Below, piece by piece: positions 1-8,581 of a stretch of 64,000 nucleotides of DNA. Each line of letters starts with the position of its first letter. Within the stretch, counting starts at the first letter, position 1. The stretch covers positions 2,356,001 through 2,420,000 of the forward strand of contig NZ_AP022590.1 in NCBI RefSeq assembly GCF_010731775.1, given 5' to 3'. The DNA comes from Mycobacterium mantenii (GTDB lineage: Bacteria > Actinomycetota > Actinomycetes > Mycobacteriales > Mycobacteriaceae). Below the pieces are notes generated by a model that saw only the letters and a program-made list of their open reading frames with translations, had not been told where the DNA came from and searched no databases. Both the position numbers and the translations under genes were made by a program.

Positions 1-1731
1 CGCGACGGGACTGCCCTGGAGATGAGCGCGTACTGTCGCCGAGCGGTGAGCAAAGCCGTCGAGCTTGCAGCGAGCGTTACCGGCGGGTCCGTCGTCGTCT
101 TCACGCTCGGTCCGCCGTCAGCGGAGGACGCCCTTCGCGAAGCGGTCGCCTGGGGTCTTGAGCGTGGCGTCGAGATCCGGGGCGTCCTTTTGACCGATCC
201 CGCGTTCGCGGGAAGCGACACCATCGCTACGGCAAGGTTGCTGGCTGCGGCTATCGAGTGCGAGGGGTCCTTCGATCTCATACTCACCGGCAAGAACTCG
301 CTTGACTCGGATACCGGACAGGTGCCGCCGCAGCTCGCCGAACTGCTCGATCTGCCATTCGCGGCGGGAGTCAAAACTCTCACCCTAGCGGGGCACATCC
401 TCACCGTCGGCTGCGAACACGACGACGGCTGGATCGACGCCGAGTTTCGCATACCGGCTGTCATTTCTTGCGCAGAGCGCCTGTGCGATCCGGCGAAGGT
501 TCCACCGGAGGGCCGTGCGGCGGTGCCGGCCCACAAGATCGGCACGATTCGCGCTGCGCAGCTTGGGCCCGGACCCTGGGGCGCGGCGGCAAGCCTGACG
601 GTGGTCGGTGACGTCCGGCGGCTGACGATGCAACGAAGCCATCAGCTCGATGCCGACGCCCCGGTCGCGACTCAGGTGGCAAACGCCGTGCGGAGCCTGC
701 TAGACCGGGGCGCGCTCAACGCCGCAACGTCACCGGAACCACCCGTCCTGGCTCCCACCGGCGGGCCCGGCCCGGTCGTGGCCGTCCTCGCCGAGCCTGG
801 CCACGATGCACTCGCTCGGGAACTTTGCGGTGCTGCAACGTACTTGGCCGCATCATTGTCCGGCTCGACGGTTATGGTGGCCCCGCACGCGATCGATGCC
901 GCGACAGCAGGTTCCTGGGGTGCGGACCGGCTCGTGCACATCGACGGGGCGGTAGCGGAGGAGGACGTCGCCGCCGCTATGGCCGGCTGGGCGCGCGCCG
1001 AGCGGCCCTGGGCGATCCTGGCCGGCTCAACGACCGCCGGGCGCGAGATCGCAGCCCGACTCGCTGCCGCGGTCAGTGCCGGGCTCACCGGCGACGCCAT
1101 CGAGCTGGATGCGTCGGAAGGCCGACTGATAGCCTGGAAGCCCGCCTTTGGGGGTCTGCTCGTCGCCGCCATCGCCGCGACGTCACCAGTGCAGATGGCC
1201 ACGGTTCGCGCTGGTGTAATGCCGCGTCCGCGGCTGCGCAGCCATCTGGCGGAGGTGGTCTCGATCGCTGCCACGCCGCGTAATCGGGTGAACATCCGGG
1301 TGCGGCGCCAAGACACCCCCCTCGAGCGCCTCGGCGAGGCCGACGTAGTTATCGGCGTTGGCACCGGGGTCGCACAGCAAGAGCTGCCCCGCCTTGAGGC
1401 GGTGCGCGAGTTGCTCAACGCCGAAATTGGCTGCACCCGCAAGATCACCGATCACGGATGGATGCCGCACTCCAGCCAAATCGGAATCACCGGGAGATCG
1501 ATCGCCCCGCGCTTATATTTCGCCATCGGCACCAGCGGGAAGTTCAACCACATGGCCGGGGTGCGCTCGGCAGGGACCGTGTTAGCGATCAATGCTGACC
1601 GAATGGCCCCCGTGTTCGACCACGCCGACGTAGGCATCGTCGCCGACTGGCGTGACTGTATCGACATCTTGGAAGAAGAACTACGACAAGCGATTACAAC
1701 CCGCTCGGCACCAGTCGAAGCTCGAAAATAA
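1..1731 (+). CDS. Electron transfer flavoprotein, fused beta-alpha subunits (5' end outside window)
   Basis: The reading frame is open from the first base, and the ATG at 22 lies inside the EtfB fold, so the true start is upstream. The first ~240 residues are EtfB-like (adenine nucleotide alpha-hydrolase fold). The second half is EtfA-like and ends with the FAD-binding domain, recognisable by DHGWMPHSSQIG, GTSGKFNHMAG and VLAINAD. In most bacteria EtfB and EtfA are separate, so this is a beta-alpha fusion. ETFs carry electrons from acyl-CoA dehydrogenases or related flavoproteins to the respiratory chain. An acyl-CoA dehydrogenase at 20585 is a plausible donor (inference). A long inverted repeat follows the stop codon. 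Confidence 0.85.
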   Translation, partial: RDGTALEMSAYCRRAVSKAVELAASVTGGSVVVFTLGPPSAEDALREAVAWGLERGVEIRGVLLTDPAFAGSDTIATARLLAAAIECEGSFDLILTGKNSLDSDTGQVPPQLAELLDLPFAAGVKTLTLAGHILTVGCEHDDGWIDAEFRIPAVISCAERLCDPAKVPPEGRAAVPAHKIGTIRAAQLGPGPWGAAASLTVVGDVRRLTMQRSHQLDADAPVATQVANAVRSLLDRGALNAATSPEPPVLAPTGGPGPVVAVLAEPGHDALARELCGAATYLAASLSGSTVMVAPHAIDAATAGSWGADRLVHIDGAVAEEDVAAAMAGWARAERPWAILAGSTTAGREIAARLAAAVSAGLTGDAIELDASEGRLIAWKPAFGGLLVAAIAATSPVQMATVRAGVMPRPRLRSHLAEVVSIAATPRNRVNIRVRRQDTPLERLGEADVVIGVGTGVAQQELPRLEAVRELLNAEIGCTRKITDHGWMPHSSQIGITGRSIAPRLYFAIGTSGKFNHMAGVRSAGTVLAINADRMAPVFDHADVGIVADWRDCIDILEEELRQAITTRSAPVEARK

Positions 1732-1743
1732 GAGACTAAGAGC

Positions 1744-1793
1744 CCGAGCCCGCTACCCGTGCCCTCCGAGTGGCTGGCGAGTAGCGGGCTCGG
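1744..1793. terminator. Long inverted repeat between convergent genes, likely bidirectional terminator
   Basis: A perfect 13-bp inverted repeat (CCGAGCCCGCTAC at 1744-1756 and its complement at 1781-1793) encloses a 24-nt loop that can itself pair weakly. It lies exactly between the stop of the ETF gene and the stop of the convergent gene ending at 1801. No U-tract follows, which is usual for mycobacterial terminators. The terminator role is inferred from position and structure. Confidence 0.65.
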
Positions 1794-1800
1794 AACAGGT

Positions 1801-2637
1801 TCAGCCGTCGACGGTCTGCAGCGCGCCCTCAACCGTCGCGAGAGCGAGCCGGTCGATCTCGTTGACCATGAGAGCAAAGGTCTCAAACCCGGTCTTTGCA
1901 GCCCACAACATCTCTTGCTGAATCCGGTTGTCGCAGCCGTACTTGGCCAACAACTCGAGCTCCCCGCCGCCGTGGAATTGATCCTTGTACGCGTGTAACG
2001 CGGCGAACAGCAAATCGTCGCCGGGGATGCCGAGCCGCTCGGGCAACGACGAGGACATCGCGGACATCGCCGATTCGATCTGCTCGGGTGTCATCAGCTT
2101 CATCCGAAGCTCCACCGCAGGCTTGGAGTTCATGATCTCCAGGCCGGCGATCGCCGCGTAGGCGGCCTCCCAAGGTAGCGTCCGCGCGAGGTCGTCGAGG
2201 GCCAGGACACAAGTTTGGATCAGCGGGCTGGGCGGGGTCGCGGCGACATCCTCACGTGCGATGCCACAAGCCTCGACCTCGTCGTAGAGAACATCGACGT
2301 GACACCGACCGTTGGCGTCTTCATCGCCCACCTCTTCGTCGACGCAATCCTGGATGATCTCGCGGCGCACATCCTGGTAGGGACACCGTGACGCAACCTC
2401 GAGCAGCCAGCTCGGGAAGCGCCACGCAAAAAAGGAAAAGTACTTCATCGCCGTCGCGTGATACAGCCGCGCTTGGGTCTGGTCGTAGTGCTGGGGAATG
2501 GCGAAGGGCTTCTTCATGTGCTCTGCGGCCGTCTTGACAATGACCTCGACCAGCTGGGCCTGGAATTCCTCCGGGGAGATGGAACTAGTCCACTCCGGCG
2601 CACCCCGATCCCGGCCGTCATAAGGCAGTCCGGTCAT
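1801..2637 (-). CDS. Heme-oxygenase-like putative diiron oxygenase (HDO/CADD/TenA-like fold)
   Basis: This is a 278-residue protein. The ATG at 2637 was chosen because GAGAGG precedes it and its paralogue at 32245 starts with the same MTGLPYDG. Visible ligand-type residues are E106-x6-H113 (in GDEDANGRCH) and H215-x3-D219-x2-H222 (HAYKDQFH). This is the spacing of heme-oxygenase-like diiron oxygenases such as CADD and SznF. A further acidic ligand is probably E167 or E176. Known family members use O2 for C-C cleavage, desaturation or N-oxygenation; the substrate here is unknown. It is a single-gene unit behind an operator-like palindrome at 2712. Its close paralogue lies at the other end of the same regulon. 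Confidence 0.72.
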   Translation of the reverse strand: MTGLPYDGRDRGAPEWTSSISPEEFQAQLVEVIVKTAAEHMKKPFAIPQHYDQTQARLYHATAMKYFSFFAWRFPSWLLEVASRCPYQDVRREIIQDCVDEEVGDEDANGRCHVDVLYDEVEACGIAREDVAATPPSPLIQTCVLALDDLARTLPWEAAYAAIAGLEIMNSKPAVELRMKLMTPEQIESAMSAMSSSLPERLGIPGDDLLFAALHAYKDQFHGGGELELLAKYGCDNRIQQEMLWAAKTGFETFALMVNEIDRLALATVEGALQTVDG

Positions 2638-2711
2638 AACGTTCCTCTCTCCATGTCGAGTTCGCGCTGTTGCACGTTCGGCTGAACCTGACGTCGTCGA
2701 TGTGATCTCTA

Positions 2712-2727
2712 AATATAATATTAAGTT
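2712..2727. promoter_or_regulatory. Operator-like AT-rich palindrome, site A
   Basis: AATATAATATTAAGTT fits RATANNRTATNNTATY at most positions. It lies 75 bp upstream of the minus-strand gene starting at 2637 and is one of nine similar sites in the first 34 kb. Confidence 0.6.
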
Positions 2728-2774
2728 TTCATCCGCCGTCAAGGCGGCGCCCGCCGAGCTGTGTTGTGTCGGCG

Positions 2775-3626
2775 TTATGGCAGGGCCACACCGGGTATGT
2801 CCGCCGTCACCGCGTCGAGGTGGCCCCGTCGTCGGCCGATACGTTGTCCCGGGCGGTCCTCTTCGCCAGACATCAGGAAGAGAATTCGGCACCCTGGTCC
2901 GCCGAGCGTGCACGCGGTCGGGGTCCGATCTCGCATATCAATTCGGTCGGTTACGAGACCGCCGGCCACGATCCGCTGAAACTGTCGAGCCGATGCGATC
3001 GCCGCCCAGACGCCACCGTCGGAATCGAAGGTGATGCCGTCTGGCGAACCGTCGAGCCCATCGGCAAAGGTTCGTCGGTCCGCTAGCGCGCCATCACTGT
3101 CGATCTCGAAGGCGGATAACCGTCGGCTGCTCGGCTCGGCCACGATCAGGGTCCGTCCGTCGGGCGTCATGACCATGCCGGCAGGAGAGCCGGGAACGTC
3201 GGCGACAACAGTTGTGGAGTCGTCCGGATCGACCCTCACGATGACACCGCACCCGCGTGCCGCCTCGCAGCCAACGTAGGCGTGGCCAAGGTCATCGACG
3301 ACCATATCGCCGAGATCTCCCGATACGACGCCACTCAGATCAGCGATCGGCACCACGGTTTCGCCGTCATAGCGCAGTATTCGGCGATCGTCGGCAGACG
3401 CGATCAACAGCGAGCCGTCGGGGCGAAAGCCCAGCCCACACGGAGCGTGGCCCGGCAGTGGGAGAGTGGTCATAGCGCCAAGCAGGTTGACGGTATGCAC
3501 CGCCTGATTGAGTTCGTCGGAAAACCACAGCAGACCTTCGAACCAGCTCGGACTTTTACCCAGGCAGAAACCGTCAGCCAGCGGGGTCAAGCTATGCTTC
3601 AGCTGGCCATCCAAGGCACCAATCAT
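2775..3626 (-). CDS. SMP-30/gluconolactonase-family beta-propeller protein with altered metal site
   Basis: The 283-residue protein has the SMP-30/LRE repeat pattern (SDGGVWAA, TPDGRTLIVAE). Relatives are Ca/Zn-dependent lactonases. The usual metal-binding Glu of the EGPxW/ESPxW motif is Lys24 here (GKSPSW). The Asn of the PNG motif is Ala149 (SPAG), and the usual Asn after AYVG is Cys120. Only the late Asp (D196, SPDG) is kept. The classical lactonase site is therefore probably lost. No ribosome-binding site precedes the ATG at 3626, and the operator-like site B ends 7 bp away, which suggests a leaderless transcript. It is divergent from the amidohydrolase gene at 3685. Confidence 0.75.
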   Translation of the reverse strand: MIGALDGQLKHSLTPLADGFCLGKSPSWFEGLLWFSDELNQAVHTVNLLGAMTTLPLPGHAPCGLGFRPDGSLLIASADDRRILRYDGETVVPIADLSGVVSGDLGDMVVDDLGHAYVGCEAARGCGVIVRVDPDDSTTVVADVPGSPAGMVMTPDGRTLIVAEPSSRRLSAFEIDSDGALADRRTFADGLDGSPDGITFDSDGGVWAAIASARQFQRIVAGGLVTDRIDMRDRTPTACTLGGPGCRILFLMSGEEDRPGQRIGRRRGHLDAVTADIPGVALP

Positions 3627-3632
3627 GCGATA

Positions 3633-3648
3633 TACAATATACGGTATT
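3633..3648. promoter_or_regulatory. Operator-like AT-rich palindrome, site B (divergent promoter)
   Basis: On the minus strand it reads AATACCGTATATTGTA. It lies 7 bp from the SMP-30-like start (3626) and 37 bp from the amidohydrolase start (3685). A TANNNT -10 element (TATTGT) sits at -13 to -8 of the minus-strand ATG. Confidence 0.6.
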
Positions 3649-3684
3649 CATACCGCTCGCTAGGTTGTTCAAGGAGTCAGCCGA

Positions 3685-4713
3685 ATGAAATTAATCTGCA
3701 TCGAGGAGCACGCCATCGACGCGGCGATCGCGAACGCGGCGCGACCCGTCCTCCAGCGAGAGGCGCCGTACATGGGGCTCCAAGGCTCCCCGGATGCGAT
3801 CGCCGACATTCGTAGGGGCGACCGACCAAGCCTGATCGAGCTCCGCGAGGCTATCCAGCTGGCCAACGACCTGAGCGACGGCCGCATACAGAACATGGAC
3901 GAGTATGGCATCGACATGCAAATCGTGTCCTACAGCAGTCCCGCACAACTAGTGCCGCATGACGAGGCAGTGACGATCGCCCGCGCCGCCAACGATCGGC
4001 TCGCCGACGCGATCCGTGCGAATCCGACCCGCCTAGGTGGTTTTGCGGCGTTGCCGTGGCAGAACCCGAACGCCGCGGTCGACGAACTCGATCGTGCAGC
4101 CGGCGAACTCGGCTTGAAAGGCGTAATGATCGCGGGACGCCCGGGCGACGCGTTTCTGGACGATGCCAAGTATGCGCCGGTTCTGCAGAAGCTGAACGAC
4201 CTGGAACTGCCGCTCTACCTGCACCCCTTCTACCCAGTGCCCGAAGTTCAAAAGGCCTACTACGCAGGCTTTCGACCCGAAGTGAGTGCCATGTTCTCGC
4301 TCGGCGGGTGGGGCTGGCACCACGAGGCAGGTGTGCATGTACTACGCCTGATCCTGGCGGGCGTCTTTGAAAAATTCCCCAAACTGCAAGTGATCAGTGG
4401 CCATTGGGGCGAAATGGTGCCGTTCTACTTGCAACGCCTCGATGACGTGTTACTTCCCAAACTCACCGGGTTGTCCACCACAATCACCGAGACCTACCGC
4501 AACCACGTATGGGTCACGCCAAGCGGCATGTTCTACGAGCCGCACTTCGAGTTCATCCGCAACGTCATCGGCATCGACCGCCTTATCTGGGCAGTCGATT
4601 ATCCGTACCTCAGCCTCGATGGCACGCGCAAGTTCTTGGAGAATCTGCCGATCACCGAAGACGAAGCACACAAGATCGCGCACCGAAACGCCGAGCGCCT
4701 GTTTCGGCTGTGA
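3685..4713 (+). CDS. Amidohydrolase 2 family protein (ACMSD / gamma-resorcylate decarboxylase-like)
   Basis: The 342-residue TIM-barrel protein begins MKLICIEEHAI. EEH supplies the Glu-x-His metal pair typical of gamma-resorcylate-decarboxylase-like amidohydrolases, which usually have E-x-H instead of H-x-H. Further ligands are the His in LYLHP, the His in SGHWGEMVP and the Asp in AVDYPY. These enzymes perform metal-dependent decarboxylation or hydrolysis of ring carboxylates; the substrate is not identifiable. The start is supported by AAGGAG at 3671. It is transcribed divergently from the SMP-30-like gene through site B and converges with the P450 gene ending at 4732. Confidence 0.83.
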   Translation: MKLICIEEHAIDAAIANAARPVLQREAPYMGLQGSPDAIADIRRGDRPSLIELREAIQLANDLSDGRIQNMDEYGIDMQIVSYSSPAQLVPHDEAVTIARAANDRLADAIRANPTRLGGFAALPWQNPNAAVDELDRAAGELGLKGVMIAGRPGDAFLDDAKYAPVLQKLNDLELPLYLHPFYPVPEVQKAYYAGFRPEVSAMFSLGGWGWHHEAGVHVLRLILAGVFEKFPKLQVISGHWGEMVPFYLQRLDDVLLPKLTGLSTTITETYRNHVWVTPSGMFYEPHFEFIRNVIGIDRLIWAVDYPYLSLDGTRKFLENLPITEDEAHKIAHRNAERLFRL

Positions 4714-4731
4714 ACCGGTCAACCAATTTTG

Positions 4732-5988
4732 TTAGGGCGCAACGGCTTCGCGTTTGCCCGGGGTAAAGGCGACCGGCATCGACGTGAGCGCGTTCAGGAA
4801 GTTCGTTTCCAGGCGTGTGACCGGGCCGGCGATCTGCATGTCGGGCACGCGCCGCACCAGTTCCTCGAAAAGCACCCGCAGTTCCAGCCGAGCAAGCGCG
4901 GCGCCTATGCAAAAATGCGCTCCCCCACCGCCGAACGCCTGATGTTGGGGCTTGTCGCGAGTGACATTGAACCGTTCCGGGTCGTCGTTCACCGCTGGGT
5001 CGCGGGACCCGGCCGAGTACCACATGACCAACCGGTCGCCCTCGCGAACCGAGTGCCCGTTGATGTCAGTGTCACGCTGCGATACACGAGCGAAGTAGAC
5101 CACGGAGCACACCCAACGCAACATCTCCTCGACCGCGTTGGGGACCAGACCGGGATTGGCGATCAGCTTTCGCCGCTCGCTTTCGTGCTCAATCAAGGCC
5201 CGCATGGCGCCGGAGGCGGTATTCCGCGTGGTGTCGTTGCCGGCGAACATGAGGGTGGCGAAAAAGAAGGTCACCTCATCCTCGGTCAGGCTTTCACCAT
5301 CGATTTCCGCTGCGAGCAAAAGCGATACCAGGTCGTCGGTGGGGTTGGCCTTTCGTTCGGCGGTGAGTGCAGTCAGGTAGGCGCCCATCTCGAATATCGC
5401 GCCTAGTCCCAACTCTTTATTGCTGGTCGCCTGAGCGAGCGACACGGTATTCGTCCATTCGAAAAGCTTCGGGCGGTCGTCATGGGGAACACCGAGCAAG
5501 TCGGCGATCACGCGGAGTGGCAACTCGACGGCGATGTCCTGGACGAAGTCACACCGGCCCTGCTCGATCACGTCGTCGAGCAGCAACGTGACGGTGTTGC
5601 GGACATGAGTCTCTCGTCGTGCCACCAGCCTGGGCGTGAAGACACCGTGCACGACCCTGCGTTGCTTGCCATGACGGGGGTCGTCCATGCCGAGCAGGAT
5701 CTCGCGCAGCGCTTCGAGCGGCACCGCGCCGCCGTCGCTCGTGGTGAACACGCCCCCGCGAGCTGACGAGAACGTATGCGGGTCGCGACTGATAGTCGCG
5801 ATGTCGGCAAATCGTGTGAACGACCAAAAACCGGGCTCGCTGACCCCGGTGAGGGCGTTCCAATGCGGCGCCGGTTGCGCCCGCATCCGCGCGAAGAGCT
5901 GGTGAGGCGGACCATCCTGCCAGTACGAGAGGTCGGTGAGGTCGACCGTGGACAGGTCGATGTCGGCCACATCCGATGTGCTCGTCAT
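4732..5988 (-). CDS. Cytochrome P450 (CYP124/125/142-like class)
   Basis: This is a 418-residue soluble P450. It has the I-helix FAGNDTTRN, the ExxR pair in EEMLRW and the heme-Cys loop FGGGGAHFCIGAA. The MDDPRHGKQRR stretch and overall pattern resemble mycobacterial P450s acting on sterol or lipid side chains, but this is a class impression and not a substrate assignment. The open frame runs far upstream, but the ATG at 5988 has a strong GGAGGGA site and begins the P450 homology. It shares an operator region (site C) with the divergent SDR-Rieske operon. No ferredoxin is adjacent; the [2Fe-2S] ferredoxin at 29457 is a candidate partner. Confidence 0.93.
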   Translation of the reverse strand: MTSTSDVADIDLSTVDLTDLSYWQDGPPHQLFARMRAQPAPHWNALTGVSEPGFWSFTRFADIATISRDPHTFSSARGGVFTTSDGGAVPLEALREILLGMDDPRHGKQRRVVHGVFTPRLVARRETHVRNTVTLLLDDVIEQGRCDFVQDIAVELPLRVIADLLGVPHDDRPKLFEWTNTVSLAQATSNKELGLGAIFEMGAYLTALTAERKANPTDDLVSLLLAAEIDGESLTEDEVTFFFATLMFAGNDTTRNTASGAMRALIEHESERRKLIANPGLVPNAVEEMLRWVCSVVYFARVSQRDTDINGHSVREGDRLVMWYSAGSRDPAVNDDPERFNVTRDKPQHQAFGGGGAHFCIGAALARLELRVLFEELVRRVPDMQIAGPVTRLETNFLNALTSMPVAFTPGKREAVAP

Positions 5989-6015
5989 AAAAAGTCCCTC
6001 CGCTTTCTGAACGAA

Positions 6016-6031
6016 TATCTTGTATATTATT
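6016..6031. promoter_or_regulatory. Operator-like AT-rich palindrome, site C (divergent promoter)
   Basis: TATCTTGTATATTATT lies between the divergent P450 (start 5988) and SDR (start 6059) genes. It matches the central and right part of the shared motif well and the left half-site poorly. Confidence 0.55.
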
Positions 6032-6058
6032 GTCGCACTGACCGAAAGCAAGGGGATA

Positions 6059-6886
6059 ATGGGCGAACAGCGCTTGGCGGGCCGGGTGGCGGTGGTAACG
6101 GGTGGAGCCAGCGGGATCGGCAAGGCCGCCGCACTGCGCCTGTGCGAAGCAGGGGCGCGGGTCATGGTGGGCGACGTCGACGAAGCGGCCGCCGAGCAGT
6201 TGCTGGCCGAGGCGAACGGGGCCGGGCACTCCAACCAGGTCCGCTTCCGGCGCACGGACGTCTCAGTCGAGGCGGACGTCGCCGGATTGATCCAAGCGGC
6301 CGTCAACGAACTCGGCGACCTGGATATCGTGTTCAACAACGCGGGCATCAACGACACTCTGGACCCGATTGTCGACGTCCCCGTCGAGCACTGGGACCGC
6401 GTATTCGCCGTCAACGCCCGCGGTGTATTCCTGGGCATCAAGCATGGAGCTCGCGCGATGCTGGCCGCCGGGCACGGGGGCGCGATTGTGAACACGTCTT
6501 CGATCGACGGCCTGTCGGCTTCGTCCGGGTTCCCGTCGTATTCGGCGGCAAAGGCTGCGGTCATCAACCTCACCCGGGTAGCGGCCGTGGAGCTGGCACC
6601 GTCCCGCATCCGGGTCAACGTGATCTGCCCGGGCGGGGTGTTGACCCCGATGCTTGCCCGTGGCGACTTCGAGGGCGCGCGGAGGTGGCTGGAGAAGCTT
6701 CAGCCGTGGCCGGAGGCCGGTCTGCCGGAAGACGTGGCGGCAGCAGTGGAGTTCCTCGCCAGCGACGACGCCCGATTCATTACCGGTGAGGCGCTCACCG
6801 TAGACGGCGGATTGATGGCCGGCGGTGCCCGGCTGGTGGAAAAGATCCGGGCTCGGGTCGAGGCGCAGATGGCTTCAGAGAGGTGA
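6059..6886 (+). CDS. Short-chain dehydrogenase/reductase
   Basis: The 275-residue classical SDR has a cofactor motif GGASGIGK near residue 16, NNAG in the structural position and a complete Ser-Tyr-Lys triad (SSIDG, then YSAAK). It probably interconverts a hydroxyl and a keto group with NAD(P)H. The ATG at 6059 was preferred over the earlier frame start at 6020 because AAGGGG precedes it and site C would otherwise lie in the coding region. It is the first gene of an operon with the Rieske oxygenase 4 bp downstream, which suggests it oxidises that enzyme's product. Confidence 0.9.
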   Translation: MGEQRLAGRVAVVTGGASGIGKAAALRLCEAGARVMVGDVDEAAAEQLLAEANGAGHSNQVRFRRTDVSVEADVAGLIQAAVNELGDLDIVFNNAGINDTLDPIVDVPVEHWDRVFAVNARGVFLGIKHGARAMLAAGHGGAIVNTSSIDGLSASSGFPSYSAAKAAVINLTRVAAVELAPSRIRVNVICPGGVLTPMLARGDFEGARRWLEKLQPWPEAGLPEDVAAAVEFLASDDARFITGEALTVDGGLMAGGARLVEKIRARVEAQMASER

Positions 6887-6890
6887 GCAG

Positions 6891-8243
6891 ATGACGGACC
6901 AGGTGACCCAGCGCACGAACGCGCCGCACGTCCGGGGCCTGACTGAGAGCGAAGCCGCCGGCATCGAGGTGTTCGACAAGCCTGGCGCAGGCTCATGGAC
7001 GTCGTGGTTCGGGCTCGACACCGGCCCGGTATCGTTCCGGGACTCGTTCGACCCCGCGTTCTACGAGCTGGAAAAGGACGCGGTGTTCCGCAAATCATGG
7101 CTGAACCTCGGCCGCGTCGAGCAACTACCGCGGCGCGGCAGTTACTTCACCAAGGAGCTCAAGTTCCTGGGCATCTCGATCATCGTGGTGCGTGGAATGG
7201 ATGAGAAAATCCGTGCGTTCCACAATGTCTGCTCGCACCGGGGCAATCGCCTGGTCTGGGACGACTACCCGGACCGGGAGACTCGTGGCATGTGCAGGGC
7301 GTTTTCCTGCAAGTACCACGGCTGGCGGTACAGCCTGGATGGGCAGATCTCCTACGTCCACAATGCGCCGGAGTTCTTCGACCTCAATGCCGACGAGCTC
7401 GCGCTTCCGCAGGTCCACCTCGACACCTGGGCCGGCTTCATCTGGATCAACCTCGACGAGAAGCCTCGGCAGAGCCTTCGCGAGTTCCTGACGCCCACGG
7501 TCGCCAAGCTGGAGACCTACCCGTTCGAGAAGATGACGCAGACCTATGTTTTCGAATCCGAGGTCGAGGCGAACTGGAAGCTGTTTGTGGACGCCTTCCA
7601 GGAGGTGTACCACGTGCCCTATGTGCATGGAAAGCTCAACAACCCGGCGGCTGAACAGACCGGGGTGGACAAAATCCCGTTCATGATTCCGTACTGGGCG
7701 CCCTATGGGAAGCACCGGCTCTTCTCCTCCGTCGGTCCGCTCGGCAACGCCAACCTGCGGGTGCGAAAGGCGGCCGACGCGCTGTTCCAGGCCGGGCTGC
7801 TCGGCACCGACTACACGCCGGATGTGGGTCCCCTCGGGGACGGCGTCAACCCCGGCGGCATCGATCGCTGGGGCGCGGACTCGTGGCAGATTTATCCCAA
7901 TTTCGTGGTGGTCACCTGGAATCGCAACCACTACTTCACCTATCACTACTGGCCGCTGAGCCCGACCAGGCACAAATTCGAATGGACAGTCAACTTCGTG
8001 CCGCCTACCACGACCCGCGAGCGACTCGCCCAGGAGCACGCGGCGATGGTGATCCGCGAGGGTGGCCTGCAGGACGCCGCGACGCTCGAGGCCACCCAGA
8101 TGGGCATCGCGTCGGGCGCTCGCAAGCAATTCTTCCTGTGCGACCAGGAGGTCGCCATCCGGCACCTGCATAAGGTTGCGCAGGACGACGTCGCGGCCTA
8201 CGCCCGGGAGGCGGGCCTGACCGGCAACGGGACCGACCGGTGA
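6891..8243 (+). CDS. Rieske non-heme iron oxygenase, alpha subunit (extended-loop type, copy 1)
   Basis: The 450-residue protein has a Rieske centre of C114-x-H116 and C140-x2-H143 (CSHRGN, CKYHGW). The 23 residues between the two ligand pairs exceed the usual 15-18 and include an extra Cys135. The catalytic iron site is visible in DAFQEVYHVPYVHGK (Asp, His, His). Such enzymes hydroxylate rings or demethylate with O2 and electrons from a ferredoxin. The start at 6891 follows AGAGAGGTGAG. Its stop overlaps the start of a 113-residue protein gene. Close paralogues lie at 11096 and 28017. Confidence 0.92.
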   Translation: MTDQVTQRTNAPHVRGLTESEAAGIEVFDKPGAGSWTSWFGLDTGPVSFRDSFDPAFYELEKDAVFRKSWLNLGRVEQLPRRGSYFTKELKFLGISIIVVRGMDEKIRAFHNVCSHRGNRLVWDDYPDRETRGMCRAFSCKYHGWRYSLDGQISYVHNAPEFFDLNADELALPQVHLDTWAGFIWINLDEKPRQSLREFLTPTVAKLETYPFEKMTQTYVFESEVEANWKLFVDAFQEVYHVPYVHGKLNNPAAEQTGVDKIPFMIPYWAPYGKHRLFSSVGPLGNANLRVRKAADALFQAGLLGTDYTPDVGPLGDGVNPGGIDRWGADSWQIYPNFVVVTWNRNHYFTYHYWPLSPTRHKFEWTVNFVPPTTTRERLAQEHAAMVIREGGLQDAATLEATQMGIASGARKQFFLCDQEVAIRHLHKVAQDDVAAYAREAGLTGNGTDR

Positions 8244-8581
8244 CCGCCGTTACCGCGAGGCTGCCCGAGCAGTTCGCCGACCTGGAACCGTTCGCCCGAA
8301 TCTGGTCGTTGGAGACCGGCCAGCAGCGCTGGGAGCAGCGACTGCGCAGCACGATGGCAGAACTCCAGGCGTTCTATGATGCTGTCTTTCCCAGGGCTGA
8401 AGCGATCCTGGAATACCTCGACCCGCTGCCACTCGATGACCTGCCGGACCAGGCAATCAACCTAATGCGGCTGCTCTACTCGTTGAGCATCGTGTCGATG
8501 GCCACGGACCTGTTCAAACAGCCGAAAACGCCGGACTCGGGAGCGACCTACCTCGACTGGGTTATCGAACCCTTTCCCTGA
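8240..8581 (+). CDS. Small conserved partner of Rieske oxygenase, unknown function (copy 1)
   Basis: This 113-residue protein starts with GTG overlapping the Rieske stop (GTGA), so translation is probably coupled. It matches the proteins at 12418 and 27679 in length and sequence. Shared stretches are FADLxPFA near the N-terminus, YDA around residue 45, and FKQPxxPDS followed by V-x-EP at the C-terminus. There is no signal peptide, membrane segment or cysteine cluster, and I do not recognise the family. One-to-one pairing with each extended-loop Rieske gene suggests a small subunit, assembly factor or regulator (inference). Its 3' end overlaps the convergent CoA-ligase gene by 34 bp. Confidence 0.85.
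   Translation: MTAVTARLPEQFADLEPFARIWSLETGQQRWEQRLRSTMAELQAFYDAVFPRAEAILEYLDPLPLDDLPDQAINLMRLLYSLSIVSMATDLFKQPKTPDSGATYLDWVIEPFP

Noticed and set aside
5989..6618. Upstream extension of the P450 frame to 628 codons
   Set aside because: It overlaps the divergent SDR gene and its promoter; P450 homology and the ribosome-binding site start at 5988.
7125..8171. 348-codon open frame on the minus strand
   Set aside because: Antisense to the Rieske gene at 6891.
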